Part shown: positions 46,601 through 54,961 of the stretch, piece after piece | Layout: each line of letters begins with the position of its first letter | Position numbering within the stretch: the stretch's first letter is position 1 | DNA from: Phycisphaerae bacterium RAS2 | GTDB lineage: Bacteria; Planctomycetota; Phycisphaerae; UBA1845; UTPLA1 | Length of the DNA stretch: 64,000 bases | Reading direction: 5' to 3' | Assembly: GCA_007753915.1 (NCBI GenBank) | Contig: CP036352.1 | Span: 3,597,306 to 3,661,305 of the forward strand | The notes under the pieces: model-generated | Seen by the model: the letters and a program-made list of their open reading frames with translations, nothing else | Told to the model about the DNA's origin: nothing | The model's database searches: none | Translations under genes and position numbers: made by a program

Positions 46601-47161
46601 CTGCTCGCCGCCGCGAGCACCGACGGCACGATTCGTATCATCGAAACCCAATCCGGCAACATCATTTCTACATTTATCGCGCACGAAGGGACGGTGCGCT
46701 GGGCGCGCTTCCTCGGCGTTGACAACCGGCTCGCAACCTGCGGCGATGACGGCCGGGCAAGACTCTGGGACGTGAACGCGCTGGCGACTCGCGCTGGCGG
46801 CCGATCGGCCGACTCGTCCGTCGCCGTGCCAGAGCCCGAATTCATCCGCGAGTTTGTCGGACACGAGCACGCCATCCTTGCCCTGGATGTCAGCTCCGAT
46901 GAACGCGTACTCGCCACCGGCGCGCGCGACGGGTCAATCCGACTCTGGTCGATCGCCGACGGCCGCTCGCTGACCACCCTCGAAGGTCAACGTCAGGCCG
47001 TGTATTCGATCGCCTTCTCGCCGGACGGCCGCACGCTCGCAGCGGTCGGCGAGGATCGTGACGTTCTTCTCATTGATTTGAAGTACTACGACCGACACCT
47101 CGCGGGCAACCGCGCCCATCAACTCGCGACGCTGGGTGATGCCCGACCAAACCGCGAATAA
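43679..47161 (+). CDS. Ser/Thr protein kinase with N-terminal anti-sigma-like zinc finger and WD40 repeats
   Basis: A 1160-residue membrane protein. Residues 1-55 carry an anti-sigma-type zinc motif H34-x3-C38-x2-C41 with C12 and C44 near. Residues about 85-355 are a Hanks-type kinase with glycine loop LHRGGQGIVYEAV, VALK (K114), HRDLKPAN (catalytic D210), DFGVAK (D228), GTFAYAAPEQ and RTDVYALGVLLYE, all intact. A transmembrane helix follows at about 381-402 (VSATVGAAFLLLIVAFAIVTAV). The extracytoplasmic part, residues about 500-1150, holds about ten WD40-type repeats (VSPAGDAFATAGQYGSVQVW, FSPDGRQLITGGHDKSLIIW). It is expected to phosphorylate the adjacent ECF sigma factor or others, with the propeller as sensor. 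Its last 43 bases overlap the MFS gene end on the other strand. Confidence 0.9.
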   Translation: MGETRADATTSCPDLAALEEWVLGGESDSALGRHVETCRRCRDCVSEFRANNQLIARFARPGANDSPPATTIWSSVEPADLILGYTLGPELHRGGQGIVYEAVQKSTKRRVALKMLRPGALSTDKQRRRFEREIELVAGMRHPHIVTVYESGDTADGRRYFAMELIRGQPLNEAWQRRQDPASIRRLLALFIQICDAVQYAHQRGIIHRDLKPANILVDETGAPHILDFGVAKALGDDLHEGLLATRAGEFMGTFAYAAPEQVEGRIDQIDTRTDVYALGVLLYEALTGALPSDVDRPLSDAIRAITHEPPRPPSQRNPALGDELDTIVLKTLEKDRGRRYQSAESLRQDLERFLRNEPIDARRDSTWYVMRKSLLRHRVSATVGAAFLLLIVAFAIVTAVNLRRTAFQRDKALRAEDAARNSADQLAVALSQSNIERGRLMVRTGNIASAEDVLWREFLAPGDSSSAGLDSISASVRADPNSFDLRDAYWALREAYVAGHCRATVAAADDEIRMSLAVSPAGDAFATAGQYGSVQVWTLPLSPTGERLRLKVDPVYAASFCGPDRLVLLTARDNYVALCLLDVRSGRLDTIEPPIAARSDLRPGAVIASFSHDGRRVAMLDGHGLARIYETSSGTLVGNVPYNAVGQVTVFALSPTGDQLALGGLDHLIRIHDVARGVETRRIRTSPPNPFRYIAAMSFNADATQLAVGWGEGGVEVWDLVSGARVANLREHTYGVTTVGFSPDGRQLITGGHDKSLIIWELASNQRLMTCLGHRSTVLQAAFAADRSTLLSVGLDGLIKEWDTQPVPSIQRLAGHDAASFGVQFSRDGGLIASAGAGPDNRVRVWNSRTLARTTSAEKHREAIGGIAQLGSLGAMASVGYDGEMRVWDVRPAGDGPPRLTLRRTIGTGIKVPSFVTASPDGKWVASGGYENRVSIWRTADLLQDAPRPPSPVHSIHGPSHRTPCAAFSHDGRLLAAASTDGTIRIIETQSGNIISTFIAHEGTVRWARFLGVDNRLATCGDDGRARLWDVNALATRAGGRSADSSVAVPEPEFIREFVGHEHAILALDVSSDERVLATGARDGSIRLWSIADGRSLTTLEGQRQAVYSIAFSPDGRTLAAVGEDRDVLLIDLKYYDRHLAGNRAHQLATLGDARPNRE

Positions 47162-48417
47162 AAAACCCCCGCGCCGATCGCACCCAGCAGCCCCGCGGCC
47201 GTAAACGTCCACAGCGCGCCGGCTCCGGGAGTCACGCGCTCGCCCAGCAGCCAAAGCCCCGCGCCCACCAGTGCCGCCGGCATCACCGCCACCCCGCGCG
47301 CCGCCCAGTAGGCCCCGACCGACTGCGTCTTCATCGCCGCCGGCACCAGATCGGCGATCATCGCCTTGCGAGCCGGCTCGCCCAGCTCTCTGCAGCCCGC
47401 CACCACGAACGCGGCGTACAACCCCGCCGCCCCCAGCGTCGCGCCGAGCACCCCCAGGGCGATCGGAAACGCCGCGAAAAATACAAAAGTCAACCCAATG
47501 AACGGCTTCTTCGCCAGCCCCGCCCGGCTCGCCCGCGGGGCGATCAGCAGGTACAGCAGCACGTTCACCGCCGCCTCGATGTTCAACAGCGCCGACTGGT
47601 ACAACGCCGCCCCGCGCGCCACGTCCGCCGCGAGCAGCGGAACGCAAAACAGAATGATGAACGGCTTGGCCATCCCCTCGGCCCACCGCGCAAAGATGTC
47701 CGAGATCAGCAGTCTCCGCAGGTCCGGGTTGAATTGCCGCAACACCTCGCGCGGCCGGGCCGACGCCAACTGTTCGTCGCGCGAGGAAACACCCATCGAC
47801 CGATACTGGATCACCAGCGCCGCGATCACCAGCGCCGCCGCCGCCGCCACGTTCGCCCGCACGCCGCCGGTCACGCTTCCCAGCTGCCACAGGAACAGGC
47901 CGCCCACGCCATAGGCCACCATGCGCGACACGCGTCGAAAAATCGATTGGAGCGTGAACGCCATCGTCCGCCGGTCCGACGGCAGCGAATCGCCGACCAC
48001 CGTCACGATCGCCGGCCCGGCCAGCGAATCCCACACGAACACGAACGGAATCGCCAGAAACACCGCCGTCCGCGACTGCCAGAAGAACAAGATCGCCAGA
48101 CCGATCAGGGGCAACAGATTGAACGTCAACAGCGCCCGCCGTGTGTTGAACCGCGCCGCGATCGCGCCGCCCGCGTAGTAATTCAGCGCCTCCAGCCCGT
48201 CGCGATAGAACCCGTACAGTCCGATCAATACGATCACCAGAGGATCGCCGCCCAGCGCCGCCCGTTGAAGCGACTTGAGATACTGCGGCACCAGCGGCGA
48301 CCACAACTCCGTGCTCGCCGTCACCAGCAGGATCGCCCCCAGCAGCGCGAACGTCGACGCGTTCAGCCCCAGCCATTCACGCCATCGCCCGCCCGAATTC
48401 TCTGCAGGAGATGTCAT
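47119..48417 (-). CDS. Major facilitator superfamily transporter
   Basis: A 432-residue, 12-helix inner membrane transporter. Helix-rich from FALLGAILLVTASTELWSPLVPQYL onward, with the conserved A-motif-like loop GGAIAARFNTRRALL, a long central loop (SSRDEQLASARPREVLRQFN) and a second half starting near ADVARGAALYQSALLNIEAAVN. It probably exports or imports a small solute; substrate unknown. The ATG overlaps the TAA of the small CxxC gene (TAATG), so translation is probably coupled, and its 3' end overlaps that of the kinase gene. Confidence 0.88.
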   Translation of the reverse strand: MTSPAENSGGRWREWLGLNASTFALLGAILLVTASTELWSPLVPQYLKSLQRAALGGDPLVIVLIGLYGFYRDGLEALNYYAGGAIAARFNTRRALLTFNLLPLIGLAILFFWQSRTAVFLAIPFVFVWDSLAGPAIVTVVGDSLPSDRRTMAFTLQSIFRRVSRMVAYGVGGLFLWQLGSVTGGVRANVAAAAALVIAALVIQYRSMGVSSRDEQLASARPREVLRQFNPDLRRLLISDIFARWAEGMAKPFIILFCVPLLAADVARGAALYQSALLNIEAAVNVLLYLLIAPRASRAGLAKKPFIGLTFVFFAAFPIALGVLGATLGAAGLYAAFVVAGCRELGEPARKAMIADLVPAAMKTQSVGAYWAARGVAVMPAALVGAGLWLLGERVTPGAGALWTFTAAGLLGAIGAGVFYSRFGRASPSVAS

Positions 48418-48743
48418 TATTCTGGCACTCTTCGTGTCGATGTGATGGCCGCCGCCGGTTCAGCGGTCTCGGCCGTCAACGACACGCCGTACAACTCGCG
48501 CACCGTCTCACGCAGGAACGCCCGGAACTGCTCCAGCGTGTGCGGCGTGCCGTCTGGCCGGCGGCCCCACGGCGCGGCCCGCGCTTCGTCCGCGTCGTAT
48601 CGCGCGGGCGACCGACGCCGGCGCCCAATCGGCCCTTCGCCTTCCCCATCCATCGCGCCGCAATGCGAGCATCGACTCTGCGCGAGGTCTACCTTGCAGT
48701 CCGCTGACCGGCTCGCTCGTTTCGACTTCCTTGTGATTGCCAT
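48417..48743 (-). CDS. Small hypothetical protein with CxxC motif
   Basis: A 108-residue protein, basic at the N-terminus (ITRKSKRASRSADCK), with RCSHCGAMDG forming one CxxC pair plus one more cysteine, then a Gly/Pro/Arg-rich stretch and a C-terminal helical region QFRAFLRETVRELYGVSL. GGAGG nine bases upstream decides the start at 48743. The stop overlaps the MFS start, so both are likely in one unit. I cannot assign a function; it could be a zinc-binding regulatory or nucleic-acid-binding protein. Confidence 0.55.
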   Translation of the reverse strand: MAITRKSKRASRSADCKVDLAQSRCSHCGAMDGEGEGPIGRRRRSPARYDADEARAAPWGRRPDGTPHTLEQFRAFLRETVRELYGVSLTAETAEPAAAITSTRRVPE

Positions 48744-48920
48744 GATGCCTTGCCTCCCCCGGCGCCAATCGGCGGGCGCCAACGCCGATCAACGATAGGG
48801 TCACCTTCGCGGGAATCAAGTCGCAACGACCCGCGTGCTCCATGCCGCGCACGGTAGCCCCGACCGGGTCGGAAGTTGGGTCGCAATGGAAAATCAGGAA
48901 AAAGTCGTCAGGCCTTAAAA

Positions 48921-50999
48921 CTACGGCGCGGCCGCATTCGGTTGCAACATGCGACGATAGGCCTCGACGAACGGCCCGCCGGCCGCAAGGCGCTGCTTGA
49001 GCAGTTCGCTCGCCTTTTGCGTCTGACCCGTCTGGACGTACGCAAAAACCAACGCCTGATCCAGCGCGAACAGGTCAGTCCCACCCAGCGCCGGCATCGC
49101 GGCCACAAGATGCGGAATCGCCTGCGCCTGCTCATCGCGAAGCTGATACAACCGCCCGATCCATCGGTGAATCTGCACGTCGGCCAGCGGCGCGAACTTT
49201 GCCAGCGCCCGGCCGCGCTCGATCGCCGCCAGCGCGATCGCCCGGTCGGATTCGTCAAGCTTCGGCTTCAACCGCTCCCGCGCGGCCAGCATGAAATAGA
49301 CATATTCGACGTTCAGCGACGAATACATCGGCGTGCTGCGGGCCGCCACGTCCATCAACCGATCGGCCTCCGCGAAGTTTCGCTCCTTCAGCAACACGCG
49401 ACCCACCATGCCGCTGATCGGCCGCTGGATGCCGCCCCGATGCGGAGCGGGCGTCTGCCACTGCCGGGCGACTTCAAGCACCTCCGGCAACATGGTTCGC
49501 TCCAACTCGCGACACACGCCGTCGAACCGCCGGAACGCCTGCGGGTTCGATTCGCGGTAAAAAGGGATGTCGCACAACACGCGCACGGTATGGGCCGCGC
49601 CGAATCGTTCGTACACGTTCTCGCCGAGCCGACGGCGATACGCTTCATCATTCGGCAGTCCCGCAACCCGCTCGCGCAGCGGCGCGATCGGCCCGCCCAT
49701 GTCGCTGATGGATGCCAGCCACGTCCGCGCCATCAGCACCTGGCCCGCCAGCGACGGGTGCACGTGATCGTCCATCAGTTCGTCGCCGATGCAACCGCCG
49801 GGGCTGGCTGCGGCGAACGCGGCGCGCACATCGCAAAGCGCCGCCCCTTCTTCCTTCGCAGCGTCGCGAATCGATTGTTGAACGGCCTGCGGCGGGCGCC
49901 ACGGCATGGTGTCGTGATCCAGCGCTTCGCCGAATTCGGTGGCGGCCTCGTCAAATCGCTTCATGCCGTGGAGCGCGCGCCCCAGCAGGTAATGGGCCAA
50001 CGCGCTATCCGGGTGAGCTTTCAAGGCTTCGCGCATCGCGGCGGCGAGCGCGTCGGGCGCGGCGGCCGACTGCCGCGCGGCGACCAGTTGCGACGCCAGT
50101 TTCTCGGAAGCCTCGGGCGACAGGTGCGTCGCGTCGTCTTCGCCCAGCGGGGCGAGATCGCGCTCGTTCGTCGCGAGCGTGCAGACGAGAATCGGCACGC
50201 CGCGCGCTCTGCAAAGGCGGATCATGCCGCCCAGGTGCGTGCGGAGGTTTCGCGCCGCGTCCTGCCGAACCGGGTCGTCGACAGGAATGACGGAGCGCGC
50301 CATGACGTGTTCCATGAGCGTCTGGTTGGAACCCTGCGACGGCGCAGTCCATGCTTCCAGGACTTGTGCCATGCCCGTTGCGCGAAACGCCCGCTGCACG
50401 CGCATCGCCGCGGTGGAACGGCCCGCCGAATGCAGCGACGCCACGCCATACGCACCGTAGAACTCGTTGTTGCCGCAATAGACGATCACCAGGTCCGGCT
50501 GATAATCAATCGCGTCCTCCAGCATCGCCATCACGGGGAAGCTCGCCACCGCGGTCGTCGCGAGATTAATCACTTCCACCGTGCGACCGGGCAGGCAGTC
50601 GCCGAGCATTGCTTGCAGGAATGCCCCGGCGCTGAGCGCCATCGGCTGCGGGAACCCCTTCATCGCCGATTCGCCGCACAGGAAGACACGCACCGCGTTT
50701 GCCGGCTTGGGCATCACCAGCGCGTTCTCAAACATTGATCCCGCGCGGCCTTTGTTGGCAAAGAAGTAGGAGGCCGCACCGGCCGGATCGGTCACGACCA
50801 GCGTGCCACCGTTGACCGGGCAGACGGTTTTCATCAGCACGGGATAACCGCCGTAGCCACAAAGACGGGCCACCCCCTCGACCGCGCCAAACAGCGCGGC
50901 GACCAGTCCCAGCGCGAGGAGGATGAAGATGCGTCGCTTGTGGCGCGTGAGTCGCGGCTTGGGTTCGTTGGTCGCGGTGCTGGGTTCGCGTTGAGACAT
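48921..50999 (-). CDS. Membrane-anchored SGNH hydrolase-like protein with TPR-like regions
   Basis: A 692-residue protein. One N-terminal membrane anchor (FILLALGLVAALFGAVEGVA), then an SGNH/GDSL-type fold: FLCGESAMKG (nucleophile S111), INLATTAVAS, VIVYCGNNEFYG (the Asn/Asp block III), and much later the DDHVHPS block (D411 and H414). About 60 residues between the blocks form TPR-like helices (HPDSALAHYLLGRALHGMKRFDEAATEFGEALD), so the fold is split by a helical insert. The C-terminal 250 residues are helical TPR-like as well (LNVEYVYFMLAARERL, FALDQALVFAYVQTGQ). SGNH enzymes deacylate sugars or lipids; the substrate is unknown. Confidence 0.75.
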   Translation of the reverse strand: MSQREPSTATNEPKPRLTRHKRRIFILLALGLVAALFGAVEGVARLCGYGGYPVLMKTVCPVNGGTLVVTDPAGAASYFFANKGRAGSMFENALVMPKPANAVRVFLCGESAMKGFPQPMALSAGAFLQAMLGDCLPGRTVEVINLATTAVASFPVMAMLEDAIDYQPDLVIVYCGNNEFYGAYGVASLHSAGRSTAAMRVQRAFRATGMAQVLEAWTAPSQGSNQTLMEHVMARSVIPVDDPVRQDAARNLRTHLGGMIRLCRARGVPILVCTLATNERDLAPLGEDDATHLSPEASEKLASQLVAARQSAAAPDALAAAMREALKAHPDSALAHYLLGRALHGMKRFDEAATEFGEALDHDTMPWRPPQAVQQSIRDAAKEEGAALCDVRAAFAAASPGGCIGDELMDDHVHPSLAGQVLMARTWLASISDMGGPIAPLRERVAGLPNDEAYRRRLGENVYERFGAAHTVRVLCDIPFYRESNPQAFRRFDGVCRELERTMLPEVLEVARQWQTPAPHRGGIQRPISGMVGRVLLKERNFAEADRLMDVAARSTPMYSSLNVEYVYFMLAARERLKPKLDESDRAIALAAIERGRALAKFAPLADVQIHRWIGRLYQLRDEQAQAIPHLVAAMPALGGTDLFALDQALVFAYVQTGQTQKASELLKQRLAAGGPFVEAYRRMLQPNAAAP

Positions 51000-51045
51000 G
51001 ATTCGCGGGGATTCTATCGCGCCGGTGCGCGGTGATGCGAGCGCG

Positions 51046-51080
51046 CAAAAAAACGGCCCGCGTCGCAGGACACGGGCCGT
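51046..51080 (-). terminator. Rho-independent terminator of PEP-CTERM gene
   Basis: Stem ACGGCCCG(C)GTC paired with GAC(A)CGGGCCGT with one mismatch and a 4-base loop. On the minus strand it is followed by a run of seven T. It ends the PEP-CTERM gene at 51116. Confidence 0.8.
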
Positions 51081-51115
51081 GGTGAGTCAACTGTTTTCCG
51101 AAACCAAAGCGTCGT

Positions 51116-51799
51116 TCAGCGTCGGCGTCGGATCAGGGCGAGCGCCCCCAGACCGACCAAGGCGATCGTGCTGGGCTCGGGCACCTTGACCTGGTAGGTC
51201 ACGATGTGAGCCTCCGACGGGTTGCCCCAGTCGCCAATCTGAATGCCCGAGTTGCCGAGCGAATCGACCGCGCCGTCGCCGCCGCCGCCACCGCTGGTGA
51301 AGGCATCGAGGAAGACGATGTCGCCGGCCGACAGGCCCATGTTCGACAGCAGCGTCGTCACCGTGACGGTGTTGCCCGACTTGCTGATCGAAATGTCGTT
51401 GTTCGGAGCGGGATCGTACGTGGCTTCGGTGCGCGACCAGACGCCGCTGTAGTTGTACAGTTCAGCGCCGTTGCCGCTGTCGACCCAGGAACCGATCCAA
51501 TAGTCCGCGCCCTGGGTCATGCTGATCGGTCGTCCCCAGCCGTTGCCGACTGTGTCGCCACCCGGATCGGTGTCGAGGATGACCATGTACTTGCCCCAGT
51601 CGGTCGCCTCGACGTCGCCGGCCAGCGTGAACTTGAACGAGATGTTCGTCGCGTCGTTGTTCACTTCCAGGCTGACGATATCCAGGATGCCGCCGCCGGC
51701 GCCGGTGAAGACATCGCCGACCGAATCCTGATACAGGATGGACGCCGAAGCCGGCACCGCCGCGATCGCAACAATCATTGCCGCAATCAACTTCTTCAT
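51116..51799 (-). CDS. PEP-CTERM sorting-domain exported protein
   Basis: A 227-residue exported protein. Signal peptide MKKLIAAMIVAIAAVPASAS, a beta-rich core (DSVGDVFTGAGGGILDIVSLEV, FKFTLAGDVEATDWGKYMVILDTDPGG, TYDPAPNNDISISKSGNTV) of the kind seen in surface or carbohydrate-binding beta-sandwiches, and the C-terminal signal VPEPSTIALVGLGALALIRRRR, which an exosortase would process. AGGAGAG precedes the ATG at 51799. The upstream region carries a promoter overlapping a LacI-type palindrome (51916-51929), which ties its expression to the adjacent glucan locus. Confidence 0.88.
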   Translation of the reverse strand: MKKLIAAMIVAIAAVPASASILYQDSVGDVFTGAGGGILDIVSLEVNNDATNISFKFTLAGDVEATDWGKYMVILDTDPGGDTVGNGWGRPISMTQGADYWIGSWVDSGNGAELYNYSGVWSRTEATYDPAPNNDISISKSGNTVTVTTLLSNMGLSAGDIVFLDAFTSGGGGGDGAVDSLGNSGIQIGDWGNPSEAHIVTYQVKVPEPSTIALVGLGALALIRRRR

Positions 51800-51915
51800 G
51801 ACTTCTCTCCTTGCCTCGTCGGCGCAGTCCGCGCCGAAAAAACGACATCTATCTACTCGTCGCGACCCGCTTCAGGCCACTCGGCCCGACCCCCGGATCG
51901 CACTTCTTACCTCTA

Positions 51916-51929
51916 GTAAAACACTTTAC
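51916..51929. promoter_or_regulatory. LacI-type operator candidate
   Basis: The palindromic GTAAAACACTTTAC, similar to GTAAAACCTTTTAC at 60331-60344. On the minus strand it overlaps a promoter with TTGACA (complement of 51947-51952) and TAAAGT (complement of 51923-51928), 18 bases apart, 120 bases upstream of the PEP-CTERM start, so a bound repressor would block it. Confidence 0.5.
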
Positions 51930-51952
51930 CTGACCCGATGGGCCTATGTCAA
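51923..51952 (-). promoter_or_regulatory. Predicted promoter of PEP-CTERM gene
   Basis: TTGACA (complement of 51947-51952), 18-base spacer, TAAAGT (complement of 51923-51928). The -10 sits inside the LacI-like palindrome. Confidence 0.45.
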
Positions 51953-52150
51953 TGGTTTTGAGGGGGCGGGCGACCGGGGCCGGCGGGAATTCTGAATGGG
52001 GGGCTATTACCCTGATTCGGGTCTCCCGAATTGACCGATTCCGAGAATCCCGGTCCCAATGCTTCCCAAGGCCGATCCGGTCTGCGGAGTATTCCACAGA
52101 CCCGGTACCGGGGGCCGGTAACCGACCAAAAATCTGGAGCAAGCTTCCAG

Positions 52151-54946
52151 TCAATTGAGCAGGCTGTTGACGAACTGGGGAACGTCGTCGAGATCGTTCA
52201 GGCCGTCGCAGTTCATGTCCGCCGCCGGGCCGAAGTTCGGATTGAACCCGGTGACGTGATAAATGAACGGCTGAATGTCCCGGCCGTTGCGTGCGGCGTC
52301 GTTGTTTACGTCTCCTGCGCCGAGGCCGCCGCCGGTCGTCGATTGCACGCCGACATACGTCTTGTGGCGATACTTGTTGATGCCGCCGGGGAGCGTTTCG
52401 ATGGCGACGATGTCGGCGCGGTGATTGCCGCTGCTCAAGGAGCTTTGCCGGAAGGTGAACGTGTCGAGGTATTGCGTGGCGCGATTGGACGGTCCCGAAG
52501 CCAGCGCGATGAAGTCCGTGCCTTCGGGCAGATCGACGAAGACGTACACGGCGTTGGTCGTGAGGTCGTCGGTCTTGACGGTCCAGTCGACCGGCAGCGC
52601 CGTGACATCGTTTGAGCAGGTCGCCGTCGGCGCGAGCAGAGTGAAGTCGGGGTCTTCCACGTCGACGTACACGACGATGCGGAACTCGGAGAAGAGCGGG
52701 TCGCCCGTCGTGCGATGGCGGTAGGCCCGAACGGTGATGTAGTGGAAGCCCTCGCCCAGCGCGGCGGCGTTGATGGTCTGACGGTAGGTGCCGCTTCCGC
52801 CGGTGAAGCGGGGCGAGTTCTGCGTGAGGAAGTTTTCAAAGCCGTAGCTGGGACTGTCGTTCGAGGTGTTGCCCGCGTTGAAGTCCGACGACGGATTGCC
52901 GCCGTGCATCGAGCCGTTTCCGTTCGTGTCGGTGAAGCCCTGGTCGATGCGATAGACAGCGAGGTCGTCGGTGTTCGGGTCGAGCGCGTCGGCGATGGTC
53001 GTCTGCAACTGAATGTCAAACGTGGATGACGTCACGATCGTGATCGGGCTGATCCGCTGGAGGTGATCGGCGACACCGGCTGAATCCGGTGGGATCACCT
53101 GCGTCGTGGCGTTGGCGATGGAAATCGCGCCCGTGGGGACGGCCGGCGCGTAGATGACATACCCGCGGCCATGAAAAACACCGTTGGCGTTTCGATTGCG
53201 CGGGACGCGGATGGTGAGCGAGCCGCCCGCGCCGACCGTGAGAATTTCCTGAATGTCGTTGTTGGGATCGACCGTGGCGCTGGCTGCGTTGCCGGTCATT
53301 TCATGCAGGCGCGTGCCCTGCGGGAACGTCGTCGTGACGCTTCGCGAGTCGAAGCCGTTGTCCTCGCGGTCATTAAGACCGACGACGACGTTGTCGACGC
53401 TGTTGGGCGTTCGGCGCGTGAAGACCAGTACGTCGCCCTGGGCGCCGCTCGACGTAATCGGCACAAACCAGCCGCGAGCGAATTGATTGCGCAGGCGGAC
53501 GAGATCGGTGATCTGCGAGCTGTTCAGGCCGAGGGCGTCGTCGCGGCCATTGCGCCGGGGGAAGTTGTTGGGCGGCGGGCCGAACTGATTGGCCATGTGA
53601 TAGACGATGGCCGGCCCGGTTCGCATGAGGACGTAGGCCTGCGCGATGCTGTCGTTCTCGCCGGTGCTGATGGCGTTGTCGTGGCTGTTGACGTGGTGAA
53701 CGCCGATGGTTCCGTTGTTGAAACCGTCAACGTTGTCTACCGAGGAGCTGATGATCGTATCCCATGAGCCGGAGCCGTCGTTTTCGACCAGGTCGCGCAG
53801 CGCGCCGGCTTCGTTCAGGTCCAGAGCGTCGCGATTGCCTTCCTGCCAGCCGATAGCGGGGTAACCGGTGCCGGGTTCGCCGGGCTTGCGCACCCACTGG
53901 GCCATGTTGTTGTTGTTCTCGACGGACTCGGAGAATGAGTAAGGCGTGCGGACGACGCCGTCGAACCCGACGTAACGATTGTAGACACTTGCATCCCAGA
54001 GGTTGTCCCAGAACCAGGTCGGCAGGTGCTTGGCCGCGTCGAGCCGGAAGCCGTCGATCTTCAGCACGTCGAGGTAGTACTGCGACGAGCGCATCAACAG
54101 GCGCGTAGCGGTCTCGGAGACCGGGTCGCCCTGCATCGGGTCGTTCAGGTTGTAAGGATAAAACGTGTAGTTGAACGTACCGGGGTTGCGGCTGGTGCCG
54201 TTGAGCGTGACGTTTTGCGCGCCCAGCGCCTGATCCGGATAGAGCCGGGCGTTGGCCGCGTTGGGGATGTTGTAAATCGTGCCCGCAGGGATGTTCGCGG
54301 GGTTGCCCGCGGCGACCGGGTGGCGGATGAACTGGTGGCTCTTTGACGGGTCGATGTCGATCAGACCCAGAAGGCGACCGTTGTAGAGATGGTAGCAGCA
54401 GCCGCCGCACTGGGGGTCGTTAAGCGAAAAGCTGCAACAGGGACTGGTGGATTGCGGGCAGCCGTCGGAGTAGCTGTTGAAATCGCCCGCGGGGTCGCCG
54501 CCGGTGGTCAACACAAATCCGGGATAGCCGCCCTGGGTGATGAAGTTGGGCGTGTTGTTGTCCCAGCTTCCGTTGTGATTCATGATCCAGTCGACAAAGA
54601 CGCGGCAATTGGCCCGGTGAAACTCCTCCACCATGAGGCGGAAGGTGTTCTCGGTGCCGTAGTGCGTCTGCGACGAATTGCTACCGAGGTCGAACCGGTC
54701 AAACAAATCGTAGCCGATGCTGGCGGTGCCGCCCTGCCCGCGCTGCGGCGGCGGGAGCCACGTGGAGTCGTAGCCGGCCATGAAAACGTCCGGCATGCGT
54801 GCGCGGATCACGTCCCACTTCGCCTCGAAGTATTGAATCATCACCGGGGGCGGCTCGGCCATGGCGCGCGAGCCGTTCCACGCCATCGCGCCAAGCAGCA
54901 GTGCGAGGACGGCGTTCAACCGATTCGATGCGAAGCGTTCCATCAT
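52151..54946 (-). CDS. GH13-family alpha-amylase with dockerin tail
   Basis: A 931-residue exported enzyme of the GH13 glycoside hydrolase family, acting on alpha-glucans. After the signal peptide (LNAVLALLLGAMAWNGSRAMA), the TIM barrel shows MIQYFEAKWD, GYDSTWLPPP, VFVDWIMNHNG, DGFRLDAAKH (nucleophile D303), FSESVENN (E340 as acid/base) and HHVNSHDN (D423), the complete catalytic triad. Then come further beta domains, including a region around 600-860 typical of C-terminal amylase or binding modules, and at the end a dockerin-like repeat pair (GDVNNDAARNGRDIQPFIYHVTG, ADMNCDGLNDLDDVPQFVNSLLN). AAGGTGA precedes the ATG. Only 15 bases separate it from the P-domain protein, so they form an operon. 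Confidence 0.88.
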   Translation of the reverse strand: MMERFASNRLNAVLALLLGAMAWNGSRAMAEPPPVMIQYFEAKWDVIRARMPDVFMAGYDSTWLPPPQRGQGGTASIGYDLFDRFDLGSNSSQTHYGTENTFRLMVEEFHRANCRVFVDWIMNHNGSWDNNTPNFITQGGYPGFVLTTGGDPAGDFNSYSDGCPQSTSPCCSFSLNDPQCGGCCYHLYNGRLLGLIDIDPSKSHQFIRHPVAAGNPANIPAGTIYNIPNAANARLYPDQALGAQNVTLNGTSRNPGTFNYTFYPYNLNDPMQGDPVSETATRLLMRSSQYYLDVLKIDGFRLDAAKHLPTWFWDNLWDASVYNRYVGFDGVVRTPYSFSESVENNNNMAQWVRKPGEPGTGYPAIGWQEGNRDALDLNEAGALRDLVENDGSGSWDTIISSSVDNVDGFNNGTIGVHHVNSHDNAISTGENDSIAQAYVLMRTGPAIVYHMANQFGPPPNNFPRRNGRDDALGLNSSQITDLVRLRNQFARGWFVPITSSGAQGDVLVFTRRTPNSVDNVVVGLNDREDNGFDSRSVTTTFPQGTRLHEMTGNAASATVDPNNDIQEILTVGAGGSLTIRVPRNRNANGVFHGRGYVIYAPAVPTGAISIANATTQVIPPDSAGVADHLQRISPITIVTSSTFDIQLQTTIADALDPNTDDLAVYRIDQGFTDTNGNGSMHGGNPSSDFNAGNTSNDSPSYGFENFLTQNSPRFTGGSGTYRQTINAAALGEGFHYITVRAYRHRTTGDPLFSEFRIVVYVDVEDPDFTLLAPTATCSNDVTALPVDWTVKTDDLTTNAVYVFVDLPEGTDFIALASGPSNRATQYLDTFTFRQSSLSSGNHRADIVAIETLPGGINKYRHKTYVGVQSTTGGGLGAGDVNNDAARNGRDIQPFIYHVTGFNPNFGPAADMNCDGLNDLDDVPQFVNSLLN

Positions 54947-54961
54947 CAGCTCACCTTTCCC

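Larger units (their letters stand above)
51800..52150. other. Intergenic region with operator/promoter and hairpin
   Basis: About 350 bases. It carries the LacI-type operator and promoter of the PEP-CTERM gene (51916-51952) and, at 52079-52102, a 10-bp inverted repeat around a 4-base loop (GGTCTGCGGA / TCCACAGACC). The second could be a weak terminator of the amylase gene, but no T-run follows on the minus strand. No gene is seen. Confidence 0.5.

Noticed and set aside
46934-48376. A 480-codon minus-strand frame overlapping the MFS gene and kinase end
   Set aside because: Gly/Arg/Ala-rich translation without family motifs; the MFS frame explains the same DNA.
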